Assembly: GCA_023386495.1 (NCBI GenBank)
Contig: JAEWJS010000077.1
Location: 1 to 42,223 of the forward strand
Reading direction: 5' to 3'
DNA: 42,223 nt
DNA from: Bacillota bacterium
Lineage (GTDB): Bacteria; Bacillota; Bacilli; Paenibacillales; Paenibacillaceae
The position numbers were made by a program, and so were the translations under genes. Shown here one piece after another: positions 24,005 through 31,145 of this stretch (position 1 is the first letter of the stretch; every line of letters begins with the position of its first letter). The notes beneath the pieces were generated by a model that searched no databases, was not told the DNA's origin, and was given only the letters and a program-made list of their open reading frames with translations.

Positions 24005-24955
24005 ATGTCTAAGAAATTATACGTCGGCGTCGATGTCGGCGGCACATCCATTAAGGTAGGCGTGTGCGACGAGAACGGCGCATTGCTCCATAAATACGAG
24101 GGGCCTACAGGGAACGACCAGGGCAGCGAGACGATTCTGAATAACATGGCTGACTACGCGCGTGTTGTCGTCGAAGAGGCAGGTCTGGCTTGGGAGGACG
24201 TGCAGGGCGTCGGCATCGGCGTGCCGGGATTCCTGGATATCCCGAACGGCATCCTGCTGCACTCGCCTAACCTGGCGCTGCGGGATACGCCCCTGAAGGC
24301 CATCTTGACGGAGCGGCTGGGCAAGCCGGTATTGGTGAACAACGACGCGAACGTCGCCGCACTCGGCGAAGCGTGGGCCGGGGCTGGACGGGGCGTGCCT
24401 GAATGCGTGCTGTATACGCTCGGAACAGGCGTAGGCGGCGGCATCATTCACGACGGCAAGATCGTCGTCGGTTCGAATGCGGCGGCAGGCGAGCTGGGAC
24501 ATATCGCAATCGTACCGGATCTGGAAGCCATTCAGTGCGGCTGCGGCAAGATGGGCTGCCTGGAGACGGTGTCCTCGGCGACGGGGATCATTCGGATGGC
24601 GAAGGACGCCGTCGCGCGCGGTGACCATACATCGCTGGCGATGGTTGAGAATATAATGGCGAAGGATGTTATCGATGCCGCGAAGGCCGGCGACGAGGTC
24701 GCGGCTCGCATCGTGAACCGTGCCGCCTACTACCTCGGCAAGTCGATGGCGGTTGTCGCCGTCGTCGTGAATCCGCAGCGCTTCATCATCGGCGGCGGCG
24801 TCTCGAAGGCTGGCGAGTATCTATTCGAGCAGATTCGCGAAGTATTCTACAAGTATACGCCGGATGGCGCTTCCAAGGGCGTGCAGATCGTACCGGCCGA
24901 GCTGGGCAATGATGCGGGCATCGTGGGTGCCGCTGGCTTGCTCTTGCGTTCGTAA
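24005..24955 (+). CDS. glk: Glucokinase, ROK family
   Basis: ROK-family sugar kinase that phosphorylates glucose with ATP, feeding the glycolytic pathway. The 316-residue protein has the N-terminal ATP-binding DVGGTSIKVGV, the ROK segments VNNDANVAALGEAWAGAG and GTGVGGGIIHDGKIV, and the zinc-binding CGCGKMGCLETVSS (~178-191). ATG 24005 is preferred over GTG 24002 by its spacing to GAGGTGG. It takes the place of the Nudix gene yvcI that precedes yvcJ in B. subtilis. Sugar specificity is inferred from overall similarity to GlcK. Confidence 0.9.
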   Translation: MSKKLYVGVDVGGTSIKVGVCDENGALLHKYEGPTGNDQGSETILNNMADYARVVVEEAGLAWEDVQGVGIGVPGFLDIPNGILLHSPNLALRDTPLKAILTERLGKPVLVNNDANVAALGEAWAGAGRGVPECVLYTLGTGVGGGIIHDGKIVVGSNAAAGELGHIAIVPDLEAIQCGCGKMGCLETVSSATGIIRMAKDAVARGDHTSLAMVENIMAKDVIDAAKAGDEVAARIVNRAAYYLGKSMAVVAVVVNPQRFIIGGGVSKAGEYLFEQIREVFYKYTPDGASKGVQIVPAELGNDAGIVGAAGLLLRS

Positions 24956-24969
24956 GTGCGATTCGAAGC

Positions 24970-25003
24970 GCAGGCCGGTCTACCGGCCTGCTTCTGCTTT
25001 TAT
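24970..25003 (+). terminator. Terminator after glk
   Basis: A perfect 9-bp stem GCAGGCCGG/CCGGCCTGC with loop TCTA is followed by TTCTGCTTTTATT. Confidence 0.8.
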
Positions 25004-25038
25004 TCTGGGAGAGTTAGGCGTGCAGGGGGAGACCGCTA

Positions 25039-25926
25039 ATGGATAACGGAACGGCAATGGCTAAGCTGGTCATCATTACGGGCATGTCAGGAGCGGGCAA
25101 GACGATTGCCGTGCAGAGCCTGGAGGATCTAGGTTTCTTCTGCGTAGACAATCTGCCGCCTGTCTTAATACCGAAGTTCGCCGAGCTGATCGAGTCGTCG
25201 AACGGCAAGATCGGCAAGGTCGCTCTGGTCATCGATCTGCGAGGCAGGGAATTCTTCACGGCGCTGTCGGAATCCCTTAACTATATGAAGGAACATTACA
25301 CGATCAGCTTCGAAATCCTGTTCCTGGACGCGACGGACAGCGTGCTCGTGCAGCGCTACAAGGAGAGCCGCAGGCGTCATCCGCTCGCTCCCGAAGGATT
25401 GCCACTGGAAGGGATCAAGCTGGAGCGCCGGCTGCTCGAGGACCTGAAGGGCATGTCGACGCAAGTGATCGATACGAGCAGCTTGAAGCCGGCGAAGCTG
25501 AAGGAGCAGATCATCTCCCGGTTCACGACCAGCGATCAAGGCGTGTTCGCCGTCAATATGACGTCCTTCGGGTACAAGTACGGCATCCCGATCGATGCGG
25601 ATCTGATCTTCGATTGCCGGTTCCTTCCGAACCCGCATTACGTGGATCATCTCAGGCCGAATACCGGGCAGCATCCCGAAGTCTATGAATATGTCATGAA
25701 GTGGCCGGAGACGCAGACGTTCCTGACGAAGCTGCTCGATATGCTGCATTATTTGATCCCGATGTACGAGAAGGAAGGCAAGAGCCAACTGGTCGTCGGC
25801 ATCGGCTGCACCGGCGGGAAGCATCGTTCGGTGGCGATTGCCGAATATCTGGGCAAGATGCTGGGCAGCAGCGATACGGAGGCCGTGCGCGTCAGCCATC
25901 GCGACGCCGATCGAGATCGACATTGA
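25039..25926 (+). CDS. rapZ: RNase adapter protein / nucleotide-binding protein RapZ (YvcJ)
   Basis: RapZ/YvcJ-family P-loop protein. In E. coli RapZ guides RNase E to GlmZ; in B. subtilis YvcJ hydrolyses GTP and affects competence. The 295-residue chain has Walker A GMSGAGKT (~14-21), FCVDNLPPVLIPKF, the DATDSVLVQRY loop and a conserved C-terminal domain with GIGCTGGKHRSVAIAE (~254-269). The ATG at 25039 follows AGGGGGAGA. It begins the conserved rapZ-yvcK-whiA cluster, 13 nt before yvcK. Confidence 0.95.
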   Translation: MDNGTAMAKLVIITGMSGAGKTIAVQSLEDLGFFCVDNLPPVLIPKFAELIESSNGKIGKVALVIDLRGREFFTALSESLNYMKEHYTISFEILFLDATDSVLVQRYKESRRRHPLAPEGLPLEGIKLERRLLEDLKGMSTQVIDTSSLKPAKLKEQIISRFTTSDQGVFAVNMTSFGYKYGIPIDADLIFDCRFLPNPHYVDHLRPNTGQHPEVYEYVMKWPETQTFLTKLLDMLHYLIPMYEKEGKSQLVVGIGCTGGKHRSVAIAEYLGKMLGSSDTEAVRVSHRDADRDRH

Positions 25927-25939
25927 AGATGAGGATGAG

Positions 25940-26935
25940 GTGAGTGACCTGCAGGTGAATGTCCAGCAAGAATTGCCTCGTATCGTCGTGATCGGAGGCG
26001 GAACGGGTCTGTCGGTCATGTTAAGAGGGCTGAAGGAGAAGCCGGTTCACATTACGGCGATCGTGACGGTTGCCGACGACGGCGGCAGCTCAGGCATTCT
26101 GAGGAACGAGCTGCAGATCCCGCCCCCGGGCGACATTCGCAACGTGCTCATGGCGCTGGCTGACGTGGAGCCGCTCCTTACGAAGCTGTTGAAGTACCGT
26201 TTCACGAACGGCAACGGCCTTGCCGGGCACAGTCTCGGCAACCTGATGCTGGCCGCGATGACCGACATCACGGGCGACTTCGTGACCGGCGTGCGCGAGC
26301 TGAGCCGCGTCCTGGCCGTTCGAGGGCGCGTGCTCCCTGCGGCCGCGCACGGCACGGTGCTGAAGGCCGTCATGTCGGACGGCTCAGTCGTTACCGGCGA
26401 ATCGATGATTCCGAAGGCGCGGGGCAAGATCAAGCGGGTGTTCATCGAGCCGGCGGGGGCTGAGCCGCTGCCGGAAGCGGTCGAAGCGATCCGGGAGGCC
26501 GATGCGATCATTATCGGTCCGGGCAGCCTCTACACGAGCATCATGCCGAATCTATGCGTGCAAGGCTTGGCCGATGCCGTCCTGGAGTCGGAAGCGCTCA
26601 AGATGTTCGTCTGCAACGTCATGACGCAGCCGGGCGAGACGGACGGCTACACGGTAAGCGATCATCTGAATGCGATTACGGAACATATCGGGCAAGACTT
26701 GTTCCATTATGTAATCGTGAACAACGGAGACATTCCCGACGACGTGTTGGAGCGGTATGCCGAAGAGGGCTCCGAAGCCGTCATCGTCGACTATGAAGAG
26801 CTGAGTCGCCGAGACGTGAAGCTGATCGCGGACCGTCTCTTGATGTTCAACACCTATCTCAGGCATGATGCCGCACGTTTAAGCCATCATATCTATCAAC
26901 TGGTCGAGAACTGGATGTCCAAGAAGAAGAGGTGA
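25940..26935 (+). CDS. Gluconeogenesis factor YvcK / CofD-like protein
   Basis: YvcK-family protein (CofD/UPF0052 fold) that binds UDP-sugars and is needed for growth and cell shape on gluconeogenic carbon sources in B. subtilis. The product has VIGGGTGLSVMLRGLK at the N-terminus, VTVADDGGSSGILRNEL, PPPGDIRNVL and IIIGPGSLYTSIMPN. The start is uncertain; GTG 25940 with GAGGAT just upstream gives 331 aa and a start 13 residues before RIVVIGG, close to the B. subtilis protein. The stop overlaps the whiA RBS. Confidence 0.92.
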   Translation: MSDLQVNVQQELPRIVVIGGGTGLSVMLRGLKEKPVHITAIVTVADDGGSSGILRNELQIPPPGDIRNVLMALADVEPLLTKLLKYRFTNGNGLAGHSLGNLMLAAMTDITGDFVTGVRELSRVLAVRGRVLPAAAHGTVLKAVMSDGSVVTGESMIPKARGKIKRVFIEPAGAEPLPEAVEAIREADAIIIGPGSLYTSIMPNLCVQGLADAVLESEALKMFVCNVMTQPGETDGYTVSDHLNAITEHIGQDLFHYVIVNNGDIPDDVLERYAEEGSEAVIVDYEELSRRDVKLIADRLLMFNTYLRHDAARLSHHIYQLVENWMSKKKR

Positions 26936-26941
26936 GACAAG

Positions 26942-27871
26942 GTGTCCTTTGCGGCCCAAACCAAAAAAGAACTAACGATGGTGGAGGCGGACGCGTGCTG
27001 CGAAGTAGCGGAACTGTCTGCCCTCATCCGAATGAACGGTTCGGTCCAAGTGTCGAACCGCAAGGTCATCCTCGACATCTCGACGGAAAATGCGGCCATC
27101 GCGAGACGGATCTATACGCTGATTAAGAAGCAATTCGACGTGCATACCGAGCTTCTGGTTCGCAAGAAAATGCGGCTCAAGAAGAACAACGTATACATCG
27201 TTCGCATCCCGGCGAGGGTACAGGAAATTCTCGCGGAGCTGAAGATTGTCTCGGAGGGCTTCGTATTCAACCAAGGCATCGACAAGGAGATCATCAAGAG
27301 GCCGTGCTGCAAGCGCTCCTATCTGCGGGGGGCTTTCCTAGCCGGCGGCTCTGTCAATAACCCGGAAGGCTCGTCCTATCACCTGGAGATCGCCACGATG
27401 TACGAAGAGCATTGCCAATCGCTCGTCGAGCTTGCGAATCGATTCGATCTGAATGCCAGGTGTATCGAACGGAAGAAGGGCTTCATATTCTATATCAAGG
27501 AAGGCGAGAAGATCATCGAGCTGCTCAGCATTATCGGTGCGCATCAAGCCTTGTTCAAGTTCGAAGACGTGCGGATCATGCGCGACATGCGCAATTCGGT
27601 CAATCGGATCGTCAATTGCGAGACGGCGAACTTGAATAAGACGATCGGCGCGGCCGTTCGCCAGATCGATAACATCAAGCTGCTGCAGAAGGAGATCGGA
27701 CTCGAGAACCTGCCGGACAAGTTGCGCGAGGTTGCCGAGATTCGTCTTGCCCATCCGGACATTAACCTGAAGGAGGTAGGCGACCTGCTTAAGGGCTCCG
27801 TCAGCAAATCGGGCGTGAACCATCGGCTGCGCAAAATTGACGAGTTGGCCGAAAAAATTCGGAATGGTTAG
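26942..27871 (+). CDS. whiA: DNA-binding protein WhiA
   Basis: WhiA combines a degenerate LAGLIDADG homing-endonuclease-like N-terminal domain with a C-terminal HTH. In actinobacteria it controls sporulation septation; in Bacillus it influences division and chromosome segregation. The 309-residue protein starts SFAAQTKKELTMVE, has CCKRSYLRGAFLAGGSVNNPE (the LAGLIDADG remnant, ~122-142), and the HTH LREVAEIRLAHPDINLKEVG through SKSGVNHRLRKI near the end. The start is GTG at 26942 behind GAGGTGA. Confidence 0.95.
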   Translation: MSFAAQTKKELTMVEADACCEVAELSALIRMNGSVQVSNRKVILDISTENAAIARRIYTLIKKQFDVHTELLVRKKMRLKKNNVYIVRIPARVQEILAELKIVSEGFVFNQGIDKEIIKRPCCKRSYLRGAFLAGGSVNNPEGSSYHLEIATMYEEHCQSLVELANRFDLNARCIERKKGFIFYIKEGEKIIELLSIIGAHQALFKFEDVRIMRDMRNSVNRIVNCETANLNKTIGAAVRQIDNIKLLQKEIGLENLPDKLREVAEIRLAHPDINLKEVGDLLKGSVSKSGVNHRLRKIDELAEKIRNG

Positions 27872-27913
27872 GCTGCATGCGAGCGGTGAGCCTAGTCTCT
27901 TGCCAATATTAGT

Positions 27914-27922
27914 GTTATAATA
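27914..27922 (+). promoter_or_regulatory. Extended -10 promoter of the crh/HPr-like gene
   Basis: TGT-TATAAT is an extended -10 box 96 nt upstream of the start codon; no -35 is obvious at 17 nt. The 5' UTR contains the small hairpin AGGC-AAAAA-GCCT. Confidence 0.55.
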
Positions 27923-28017
27923 AGGCAAAAAGCCTGGCCGATTGCAATAGGCAGCAATCCAGCTTTATCTCTCGTTACCTGTGAGCGAATGAAATTTCAT
28001 ATAGGGGGCATGGTTCA

Positions 28018-28287
28018 ATGACAAGGCAACCGGTTGTCGTACGATTGAAGACCGGACTTCATGCTAGACCGGCAGCGCTATTCGTGCAAGAAGCGAATAA
28101 GTTCTCTTCGGAAGTATTCGTGGAGAAGGATGACAAGAAAGTGAACGCCAAATCGATCATGGGGATCATGAGCCTGGCAATTAGCTCGGGCACGGAAGTG
28201 ACGATTAGCGCAGACGGTTCGGACGCGGAGCAGGCTGTAACCGCTTTAGTCACGCTGGTCAGCAAGGAAGAACTCGAGAACCAATAA
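28018..28287 (+). CDS. crh: HPr-family phosphocarrier at the crh locus
   Basis: An 89-residue HPr-fold protein at the crh position of Bacillales, after whiA. Ser46, the HprK target, is present in NAKSIMGIMSL. Unlike B. subtilis Crh, which has Gln15, this protein has His15 in KTGLHARPAALF, the residue phosphorylated by PTS enzyme I in HPr. The rest is Crh-like (LFVQEANKF). It could thus serve catabolite repression only or also PTS phosphotransfer. I keep the name crh by location; another HPr gene may exist elsewhere. RBS AGGGGGC precedes ATG. Confidence 0.88.
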   Translation: MTRQPVVVRLKTGLHARPAALFVQEANKFSSEVFVEKDDKKVNAKSIMGIMSLAISSGTEVTISADGSDAEQAVTALVTLVSKEELENQ

Positions 28288-28312
28288 GCGTATGCTGCAG
28301 ACGCAGCAACGA

Positions 28313-28335
28313 AAGCACCCTAGTGGTGCTTTTTT
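28313..28335 (+). terminator. Terminator after the crh-locus gene
   Basis: AAGCACC and GGTGCTT form a perfect 7-bp stem around CTAGT, followed by a run of six T. Confidence 0.88.
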
Positions 28336-28401
28336 GGCGTTAGCGCAAAAAGAAGGGACGCGAGGAGCGATTATGCGGCAGGGGGAGACGGCGGCAAACA
28401 C

Positions 28402-28426
28402 AAAAAAAAGCTGCCAGTAGGCAGCC
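28402..28426 (-). terminator. Terminator of the sda-like gene (minus strand)
   Basis: On the minus strand GGCTGCC-TACT-GGCAGCT is followed by a T-run (A-run at 28402-28409 on plus). It ends the minus-strand sda-like transcript and faces the crh-locus terminator. Confidence 0.85.
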
Positions 28427-28429
28427 AAA

Positions 28430-28735
28430 TCAGATGGTATAAGAATTCGGCAGGTCATCCGCGTCGATATTGCGTGAGCGGAGCGCGTCTTCGATCAGTT
28501 GGATGAATTCCAGCGACAGCTTCATAGCCTTGGCTTCGAGGTAGACCTCGATCAGATGCTCGTCGTTGAGTGGTCTGAGAAGCATGGATTTGTCTTGCAT
28601 CGGCATGTTCGGCATTCCTGATGCCTTCTGGCCGTATGGAGGCCATGACCGCTCCGCGGCTGAAGAAGCGCCGCCCTGGACAGGCTCATAGGTCTTGATG
28701 GAACGTACGGGCATGAAGAGGTTCGAAAAACGCAT
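28430..28735 (-). CDS. sda: Sda-type sporulation checkpoint inhibitor with N-terminal extension
   Basis: The last ~47 residues (LNDEHLIEVYLEAKAMKLS, then LEFIQLIEDALRSR) match Sda, the 46-52-residue helical hairpin that blocks sporulation histidine kinases such as KinA when DNA replication is disturbed. In front lies a ~55-residue extension rich in Pro, Ser and Met that Sda of B. subtilis lacks. ATG 28735 follows TTGGAG at 8 nt and gives 101 aa. Internal ATGs at 28606 and 28585 would give about the normal size, and AGGA precedes the first of these. TTACGA-16-TATGAT upstream is a possible promoter. No DnaA box is visible. Confidence 0.8.
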   Translation of the reverse strand: MRFSNLFMPVRSIKTYEPVQGGASSAAERSWPPYGQKASGMPNMPMQDKSMLLRPLNDEHLIEVYLEAKAMKLSLEFIQLIEDALRSRNIDADDLPNSYTI

Positions 28736-28890
28736 ATGCAGCACTCCAATGGAAAATTTTCATAAACGGATCTACAAATGGAGGATACTGTAAGTATCCG
28801 TATGGTTATCATAACACGCAAATGCGTATTCGTAAGGTGTTGTTGGACTCGTCGAATTTCCATTGACAACTCGTTAACATTATGTTATAG

Positions 28891-28923
28891 AAAAAAGCCC
28901 GCCCCATTAGAATGGGGCAGGCT
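28891..28923 (-). terminator. Terminator of clpP (minus strand)
   Basis: On the minus strand AGCCTGCCCCATT-CTA-ATGGGGCGGGCT is followed by TTTTTTC. It lies 17 nt after the clpP stop. Confidence 0.9.
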
Positions 28924-28939
28924 GATGTTCGATGCTGGG

Positions 28940-29527
28940 TTAGATCTTCTCGATAACCTTGTCGACGAGACCGTAGTTCTTCGCTTCCTCCGCGGACATG
29001 AAGTAGTCGCGGTCCGTGTCCTTCTCGATCCGCTCCAGCGGCTGTCCGCTGCGCTCGGCGAGAATGCCGTTCAGCTTGTCGCGCATCTTCAGAATCCGCT
29101 TGGCGCGAATCTCGATGTCGCTCGCTTGCCCTTCGGCGCCGCCCAGCGGCTGGTGAATCATGACTTCGCTGTTCGGCAGCGCGTAGCGCTTGCCCTTAGC
29201 GCCTGCCGTCAGCAGGAATGCGCCCATGGATGCGGCCATGCCGACGCAGATCGTGGAGACATCGGGCTTAATGAACTGCATCGTGTCGAAGATGGCCATG
29301 CCGGCCGTAATGGAACCGCCGGGGCTGTTGATATACAAGCTGATATCCTTCTCCGGATCATCCGCAGCCAGGAAGAGCATCTGCGCAATAATCGAGTTGG
29401 CGACCACGTCATTGACGCCCGAGCCGAGGAAAATGATGCGGTCCTTGAGCAGGCGCGAGTAGATGTCATAGGCCCGCTCGCCGCGATTGCTCTGTTCGAT
29501 AACCATAGGTACAAAATTCATATCCAT
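28940..29527 (-). CDS. clpP: ATP-dependent Clp protease proteolytic subunit
   Basis: ClpP forms the tetradecameric serine protease barrel used by ClpC/ClpX ATPases. The 195-residue protein has the catalytic triad Ser100 (GMAASMGAF), His125 (MIHQPLGG) and Asp174 (DTDRDYF), and NSPGGSITAGMAIFDTMQF. ATG 29527 follows GGAGGC. It is controlled by a sigma-A-type promoter with a CtsR box in the -35 region. It lies on the minus strand, while its B. subtilis neighbours by synteny run on plus. Confidence 0.97.
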   Translation of the reverse strand: MDMNFVPMVIEQSNRGERAYDIYSRLLKDRIIFLGSGVNDVVANSIIAQMLFLAADDPEKDISLYINSPGGSITAGMAIFDTMQFIKPDVSTICVGMAASMGAFLLTAGAKGKRYALPNSEVMIHQPLGGAEGQASDIEIRAKRILKMRDKLNGILAERSGQPLERIEKDTDRDYFMSAEEAKNYGLVDKVIEKI

Positions 29528-29587
29528 GCTTGCAGCCTCCGATCGGATTGGTGTATGGGGTAAGTAACATTGCTTGCTGTATTCAAC

Positions 29588-29627
29588 ATCATAGCGGAAT
29601 TGTCGTTAAAAGTCAAAGATAGTCAAA
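29588..29627 (-). promoter_or_regulatory. clpP promoter with CtsR operator
   Basis: On plus, AGTCAAA-GAT-AGTCAAA (29611-29627) is an exact fit to the CtsR heptad repeat RGTCAAANANRGTCAAA. On minus, TTGACT (29616-29611) lies within it as the -35 and TATGAT (29593-29588) as the -10, 17 nt apart. A CtsR dimer here would block RNA polymerase, giving stress-inducible clpP. Confidence 0.9.
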
Positions 29628-29638
29628 CCATCGGGAAC

Positions 29639-29660
29639 AAAAAAGCCGGCAAGCCGACTT
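29639..29660 (-). terminator. Terminator after tRNA-Arg (minus strand)
   Basis: On minus AGTCGGC-TT-GCCGGCT is followed by TTTTTTG. It insulates the tRNA from clpP. Confidence 0.8.
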
Positions 29661-29674
29661 CGGGTAATTATAAG

Positions 29675-29749
29675 TGGCGCGCCCGCTAGGAATCGAACCT
29701 AGATCTCAGGCTCCGGAGGCCTACGTCATATCCATTGGACCACGGGCGC
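29675..29749 (-). tRNA. tRNA-Arg (CCG)
   Basis: A 75-nt minus-strand cloverleaf with encoded CCA. The acceptor GCGCCCG pairs with CGGGCGC, the stem TAGGC/GCCTG frames the loop CTCCGGA with anticodon CCG, and the T arm is CTAGGTTCGATTCCTAG. A tRNA-Arg also stands next to clpP in B. subtilis. Confidence 0.95.
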
Positions 29750-29770
29750 AAACTTAGGATAGCGAGATTC

Positions 29771-29799
29771 ATTATAGGCGATAGAAATCTAAAAAGCAA
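29771..29799 (-). promoter_or_regulatory. tRNA-Arg promoter (minus strand)
   Basis: On minus, TTGCTT (29799-29794) and TATAAT (29776-29771) are spaced by 17 nt, 22 nt upstream of the tRNA 5' end. Confidence 0.85.
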
Positions 29800-29869
29800 G
29801 GCGAACGGGAAAAATAAAAGCATGCAGAAAAAAAAGGCTGAGACAGCGGTTACATAAAGGCATTGCGAC

Positions 29870-29898
29870 TTGCGCATCTTAATGAAGTTGGTTATGAT
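29870..29898 (+). promoter_or_regulatory. Promoter of the cggR-gapA operon
   Basis: TTGCGC (29870-29875) and TATGAT (29893-29898) are 17 nt apart. The predicted start of transcription is at about 29905, right at the CggR operator. Confidence 0.75.
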
Positions 29899-29903
29899 TG
29901 GTG

Positions 29904-29939
29904 TGGGACATAAAACAGAATACCGGGACATAATACGTC
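29904..29939 (+). promoter_or_regulatory. CggR operator
   Basis: The sequence TGGGAC-N6-CAGA-N4-CGGGAC-N6-CGTC reproduces the spacing of the B. subtilis CggR operator CGGGAC-N6-TGTC-N4-CGGGAC-N6-TGTC exactly, with one mismatch in the first CGGGAC, two in the first TGTC and one in the second. It lies just downstream of the promoter, as in B. subtilis, where CggR acts as a roadblock relieved by fructose-1,6-bisphosphate. Confidence 0.85.
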
Positions 29940-29990
29940 CAACATCGTAAGACGCGAAATGCGACGACGGTTCGGGAGTGACGGCAAGCT

Positions 29991-31037
29991 ATGATACGAA
30001 GGTTCATGGATCTGCAGCAGCGGCTACTGCCGGATCTGCTCGATGTCATGAAGAGAAGGTATGCGATTCTGAACCGCGTAATGGCCGCCGACGTCATGGG
30101 ACGCAGAGCGCTGGCAGCAGCAGTCGACATGACGGAGCGTACGCTTCGCGCGGAGACGGACTTCCTGCGTGCGCAGGGGTTGCTGGAAAGCAACGTATCC
30201 GGCATGCGCATTACCGAGGCGGGTCGGCAGCTAGTCGAGGCATTAGCCCCTATGATGAAGGAAATGTCGGGCTTGGCCGAGTTGGAGCAGAAGATCAGCC
30301 GGCACTTCGGCCTGCAGCAGGTCGTTATCGTGCCTGGTGACGCCGATGAGTCGCCCGAGACGAAGCGTGAGCTGGGCAAGGCAGGCGGGCAAGTGCTGAT
30401 CGGATCGATGCATGACGATGATGTCGTGGCTGTGACGGGCGGATCGACGATTGCGGCTTTAGCCAACCAATTAACGGTCACGGTGCCGCTGAGCCGCGCG
30501 CAGTTCGTGCCGGCAAGAGGCGGGCTCGGCGAAAGCGTGGATTATCAGGCGAACACGATTGCTTCGACGATGGCGAAGCGCACCGGCGCAGGTTATCGCC
30601 TGCTGCATGTACCGGACCATCTCAGCGAGGAAGCCTACAATTCGCTGATGCAGGAGCCGAACATTCGCGAAGTCGTGGACGTCGTTCGAAAAGCTCGAAT
30701 TGTCGTGCACGGGATCGGAGAGGCTATGGTCATGGCACGCAGGCGCAAGGTGGATCAGCAGACAATCGAAGCCATCCAGGCGGAGGGTGCGCTGGCCGAG
30801 GCGCTCGGTTATTATTTTGACCGTCAGGGCGCTGTCATTCATCGCATGTCTACCGTCGGGCTGCGAATCGACGACTTGAGTGCTGCGGAGTTTGTCATTG
30901 CCATCGCTGGGGGAGACAGTAAAGGGGAGGCCATCGCGGCAGTGCTGCGGTTCGGCCAGGCCGATGTGCTCGTTACCGACGAAGGAGCGGCGCGCAGGCT
31001 GAATGCCATTATCGATCATGAGCAGACACAAGCGTAG
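29991..31037 (+). CDS. cggR: Central glycolytic genes regulator CggR
   Basis: CggR is a SorC-family repressor of the lower glycolysis operon, inactivated by fructose-1,6-bisphosphate. The 348-residue protein has an N-terminal winged HTH (GRRALAAAVDMTERTLRAETDFL, ~38-60) and a C-terminal sugar-binding domain with VVAVTGGSTIAALANQL, FVPARGGLGESVDYQANTIA and VHGIGEAM. The ATG at 29991 keeps LLPDLL at the spacing found in B. subtilis CggR. A weak RBS (GGGAG, distant) is noted; an ATG at 30006 has AAGG. It is the first gene of the operon and probably autoregulated. Confidence 0.93.
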   Translation: MIRRFMDLQQRLLPDLLDVMKRRYAILNRVMAADVMGRRALAAAVDMTERTLRAETDFLRAQGLLESNVSGMRITEAGRQLVEALAPMMKEMSGLAELEQKISRHFGLQQVVIVPGDADESPETKRELGKAGGQVLIGSMHDDDVVAVTGGSTIAALANQLTVTVPLSRAQFVPARGGLGESVDYQANTIASTMAKRTGAGYRLLHVPDHLSEEAYNSLMQEPNIREVVDVVRKARIVVHGIGEAMVMARRRKVDQQTIEAIQAEGALAEALGYYFDRQGAVIHRMSTVGLRIDDLSAAEFVIAIAGGDSKGEAIAAVLRFGQADVLVTDEGAARRLNAIIDHEQTQA

Positions 31038-31145
31038 GCGGCAAGCAATAATTAACGGCAGGTTATCCTGACGTAAGGCGCACAACGAGATGCGAACTCA
31101 CGTCTTGAGATATATGTTAATCCAATTTTAGGAGGATGAAGAATT

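Noticed and set aside
28736..28890. DnaA boxes upstream of sda
   Set aside because: DnaA controls sda in B. subtilis, but I find no TTATNCACA-type box on either strand here.
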